From Niallia alba (lineage in GTDB: Bacteria; Bacillota; Bacilli; Bacillales; Cytobacillaceae), in the NCBI RefSeq assembly GCF_012933555.1, contig NZ_JABBPK010000001.1, positions 1,218,001 through 1,282,000 of the forward strand: a stretch of 64,000 nt of DNA. Reading direction: 5' to 3'. How positions within the stretch are numbered: position 1 is the first letter of the stretch; every line of letters begins with the position of its first letter. Shown here in pieces: positions 61,443-64,000 of the stretch. The position numbers were made by a program, and so were the translations under genes. The notes beneath the pieces were generated by a model that saw only the letters and a program-made list of their open reading frames with translations, was not told the DNA's origin and made no database searches.

Positions 61443-62441
61443 TTAAAAAAAGAAGTGCAAGATATAATAACAAATTGCAGCTATGCTAGCTGAAATTGGT
61501 AATGTAATTACCCATGTAATGAGCATTCTTTGTGCTGTTCCCCATTTAACCCCTTTTAATCGGTGTGATGAACCAACACCTAGGATTGAAGAAGAAATAA
61601 CATGAGTTGTACTAACTGGTAAGTGGATTAAAGTTGACCCAAAAATAATCATTGCGCCTGTTAGGTCAGCTGCAACTCCATTTACTGGGCGAATTTTCAT
61701 GATGTTTCCACCTACTGTTTTAATAATTCTCCATCCACCAACAGATGTTCCTAGACCCATTGCAGCGGCACAGGCAAACTGTACCCAAAACGGAACTTCA
61801 TCTGTTGTAACATAATTATTAGCTAATAAAGCCATTGTGATAATCCCCATTGCTTTTTGGGCATCATTTGTACCATGAGTATAAGACTGCAATGCTGCCG
61901 TGAATATTTGAAAATAGCGGAAGCGTCTATTTGTTTTTGTTAAGTTTAAATCTCTAAAGAAAAATTTAAAGATCGAATAAACAATATATCCAACGATAAA
62001 GGCGATGATTGGTGAAAGAATCAATGCCTGAATAATCTTAATAAATCCAGTGTAATTAAGGGAAGCAAATCCGGAAGATGCAATAGCAGCTCCAGCGATT
62101 GATCCAATAATGGCATGGGAAGAACTACTTGGTATCCCATAATACCATGTAACTAAGTTCCAGATAATAGCAGCGATTAATGCGGCAAGGATAACTAGTG
62201 ATCCATTTGTTAAATCAAAAGGATTAACTATTCCTTTTGTAATCGTCTTTGCAACACCTGTAAATGTCATCGCACCTATAAAGTTCATACATGCTGCCAT
62301 AATAATCGCATGTTTCGGTTTTAAGGCTTTTGTTGACACTGCAGTTGCAATTGAGTTGGCTGTATCATGGAAGCCATTGATAAAATCAAATGCTAATGCA
62401 AAGACAACGATTAATATAGTAAGTATTAATAGTGTATTCAT
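61443..62441 (-). CDS. pit: Low-affinity inorganic phosphate transporter (PiT family)
   Basis: A 332-residue PiT transporter (B. subtilis Pit is 333). Both repeats of the family signature are seen: FINGFHDTANSIATAVSTKA at the start and TALQSYTHGTNDAQKAMGII after the central loop. Ten or so helices. It imports metal-phosphate with H+ or Na+. It is 14 bases downstream of the DUF47 gene, the conserved pairing for Pit accessory proteins. Confidence 0.94.
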   Translation of the reverse strand: MNTLLILTILIVVFALAFDFINGFHDTANSIATAVSTKALKPKHAIIMAACMNFIGAMTFTGVAKTITKGIVNPFDLTNGSLVILAALIAAIIWNLVTWYYGIPSSSSHAIIGSIAGAAIASSGFASLNYTGFIKIIQALILSPIIAFIVGYIVYSIFKFFFRDLNLTKTNRRFRYFQIFTAALQSYTHGTNDAQKAMGIITMALLANNYVTTDEVPFWVQFACAAAMGLGTSVGGWRIIKTVGGNIMKIRPVNGVAADLTGAMIIFGSTLIHLPVSTTHVISSSILGVGSSHRLKGVKWGTAQRMLITWVITLPISASIAAICYYILHFFF

Positions 62442-62455
62442 TGGAAAAAGACTCC

Positions 62456-63073
62456 TTACGCGTTCTTCATAATAATACTCTCAAGTGTGTTTGCAACACT
62501 TTGACAGTAGTCAGCAATATCCTCAAGATTTTCATACACTTCTTTATATTGGATAATGCGAATAGGATCTTTTTCTACAGAGAATAGGTTTTTAATGGAT
62601 TGACGTAAAATGCCATCACATTTAGATTCATGGTCTTTAATTCTAATCGCATATTCTCTAATTTTAGGTAATTTTTTGGTTGTAAGCAGATCCACTGCTT
62701 TGTCGATTTCAACTGCACAATTCTTAATTTCTTCCACAAAACGAAGCATGTATTCGTCAGCGCTAATGATGTTGTACATTTCAAATAGTGCTGCCGTATG
62801 CTCAAGGCCATCTAATACATCATCCATGCTCATTGTAAGAGCTAGAATGTCTTCTCTTTCAATGGGAGTAATAAATGCTTTATTTAATTCTGTGATAACT
62901 TCATGAACATATGTATCACCTTTTGTTTCAATTTCCTTCATTGTTTCAGAAAAAGTTTTTAAATCGCTAACGTTTGTTAATTTATAGTCAGCAAAAAAAT
63001 CTGCTCCTTCTTTTAAATTTGAAGCGATATTTTTTAACATAACAGCAAACTTATCTTGTTTTTTAAAAACCAT
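62456..63073 (-). CDS. ykaA: DUF47 (PhoU-like) accessory protein of the phosphate transporter
   Basis: A 205-residue helical protein with the PhoU-like four-helix fold: FKKQDKFAVMLKNIASNLKE, ETMKEIETKGDTYVHEVITE, REDILALTMSMDDVLDGLEH with the metal-binding acidic residues, and KDHESKCDGILRQSIKNLFS. Length and place before pit match B. subtilis YkaA. It probably regulates Pit. GGAGGT lies 7 bases before the ATG at 63073, which is preferred over the frame start at 63088. Confidence 0.92.
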   Translation of the reverse strand: MVFKKQDKFAVMLKNIASNLKEGADFFADYKLTNVSDLKTFSETMKEIETKGDTYVHEVITELNKAFITPIEREDILALTMSMDDVLDGLEHTAALFEMYNIISADEYMLRFVEEIKNCAVEIDKAVDLLTTKKLPKIREYAIRIKDHESKCDGILRQSIKNLFSVEKDPIRIIQYKEVYENLEDIADYCQSVANTLESIIMKNA

Positions 63074-63363
63074 TGCGGTTACCTCCATTAATATATAACA
63101 AAATATGACTAAGCCTTACATATTGTATAGGAAAGTTGTCGAATATCCTAGTATTTTATAAAGAAATTTACAAAATCTTAATATTTGGTTTACAAAATTT
63201 TAAGAAAATAACATTACATTTTTACAAAGTTCGCACTAATTTAATAATTATCGTCTATTTACAGAGATAAAATCGTAACAATCTGCTTCTCTGCCCATAA
63301 AGTGTCCAATTTATTGTTTCAGAATATAGTAATAACATAATGTCCAAGTAAGGAGGAAGAAAA

Positions 63364-63861
63364 TTGTTAATGGATGATACTATTTTGATACGAAAAACCC
63401 TAGAGAAGGATCTCGCCTATGTGATAAGTACTGAAAATGATCCCACAAATAGTCCTTATATATTACAATGGTCATTACAGGAACATAAAAAAGCGATATC
63501 AACTGATTCTAATCTCTTACATTTGATTGTTCTAGACAAAGCATCGGAAAAACCAGTTGGTTATGTCTTAATTAATGGACTGGAAGATGAAAGTAATAGC
63601 ATCGAAATAAAAAGAATTGCCTTTTCCGAGAAAGGGAAGGGATATGGAAGAAAAATGCTTCAGTTAATAAAAAAATGGGCTTTTACCGAAAGGAAAGCAA
63701 ATCGGTTATGGATAGAGGTAGTCGATCATAATAATCGTGCAAAGTCTCTTTATGAATCAGAAGGCTTTAAGATAGAAGGATTACAGCGCGAAGCAATAAA
63801 ATTAAACGATAACTACCAATCCATCTATATGATGTCCATGTTAAGTAGTGAATATAAGTAA
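63364..63861 (+). CDS. GNAT family N-acetyltransferase
   Basis: A 165-residue acetyltransferase of the RimJ/RimL-like group: ILIRKTLEKDLAYVISTEND, substrate strand VGYVLINGLEDESNSIEIKR, acetyl-CoA loop FSEKGKGYGRKMLQLIKKW and C-terminal HNNRAKSLYESEGFKIEGLQ. AGGAGGAAG precedes TTG at 63364; the ATG two codons on is an alternative. Acceptor unknown. The upstream gap 63089-63363 is AT-rich and empty. Confidence 0.88.
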   Translation: MLMDDTILIRKTLEKDLAYVISTENDPTNSPYILQWSLQEHKKAISTDSNLLHLIVLDKASEKPVGYVLINGLEDESNSIEIKRIAFSEKGKGYGRKMLQLIKKWAFTERKANRLWIEVVDHNNRAKSLYESEGFKIEGLQREAIKLNDNYQSIYMMSMLSSEYK

Positions 63862-63923
63862 GTGGAATGTTTAAAGGATTGACGAATAATTAATGCCATA
63901 TATATGAAGGAAAAGGTGAAACA

Positions 63924-64000
63924 GTGGAGAAGAAAGTAGTCCTAATAACAGGTGCAAACAGTGGGTTTGGTAAATGGATGGCACTAGAGTTTGCAAAAGC
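63924..64000 (+). CDS. Short-chain dehydrogenase/reductase, N-terminus (cut by window edge)
   Basis: AAGGTG precedes a GTG that opens VEKKVVLITGANSGFGKWMA then LEFAKA, which is the TGxxxGxG nucleotide-binding site of SDR enzymes (TGANSGFG). The gene runs past the right edge. Substrate cannot be told. Confidence 0.85.
   Translation, partial: MEKKVVLITGANSGFGKWMALEFAK

Overview
The window is low-GC DNA from a spore-forming member of the Bacillaceae (Bacillus sensu lato). Evidence for this is the prkA/yhbH sporulation pair, a gerA-type germinant receptor gene, a Spo0M-like gene, and T-box, ydaO (c-di-AMP) and yybP-ykoY (Mn) riboswitches. GGAGG ribosome binding sites with frequent TTG/GTG starts, and the queG-yhbB-trmL...prkA-yhbH gene order as in Bacillus subtilis, point the same way. 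I cannot fix genus or species from the sequence alone; a Niallia- or Cytobacillus-like genome is only a guess.

Layout. 1-0.9 kb: 3' end of a group II intron (maturase with HNH domain, then RNA domains V/VI). 0.9-6.2 kb: SulP anion transporter, formate/nitrite channel with a perfect Fnr-type box, an unusual ACT domain-MFS transporter fusion, and tRNA-Gly(TCC). 6.3-15.5 kb: conserved housekeeping and sporulation block (solo B3/4 protein, queG, a 13-unit 52-bp hairpin minisatellite, yhbB, trmL, DUF4181, nitroreductase, prkA, yhbH). 15.6-24.1 kb: small membrane proteins and eroded genes (frameshifted membrane protein, broken GGDEF-EAL protein, N-terminally broken GNAT) plus an unclassified structured RNA with its own terminator. 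24.2-31.1 kb: aldo/keto reductase, an orphan manganese riboswitch, Spo0M-like gene, kimA under a c-di-AMP riboswitch, and a gerA-family pseudogene. 31.3-39.7 kb: two Fur-controlled ferric-siderophore ABC systems. 39.8-50.4 kb: accessory arsenic/thiol island with an IS1182-type transposase, an ArsP-like permease with a cysteine-rich MarR regulator and a 40-residue CC peptide, remnants of a CMD/radical SAM pair cut by a tnpB remnant, two arsR copies (one dead), an arsB interrupted by an IS4-like element, and CoA-disulfide reductase. 50.5-64 kb: ada, thrS behind two tandem T-boxes, two XRE regulators, proC, a hybrid kinase remnant, YitT protein, rocB, pit with its DUF47 partner, GNAT, and the start of an SDR gene.

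Themes. Five copies, whole or eroded, of one element of about 155 bp with TTTAT borders (bcr1-like) are spread from 11.8 to 59.5 kb, and one of them supplies the last codons and stop of thrS. At least nine genes carry frameshifts, nonsense codons, truncations or insertions. Several lesions lie at short homopolymers, so sequencing error must be excluded before they are read as decay. The arsenic island, the iron-uptake genes and the metal/second-messenger riboswitches together show heavy investment in metal and ion homeostasis.
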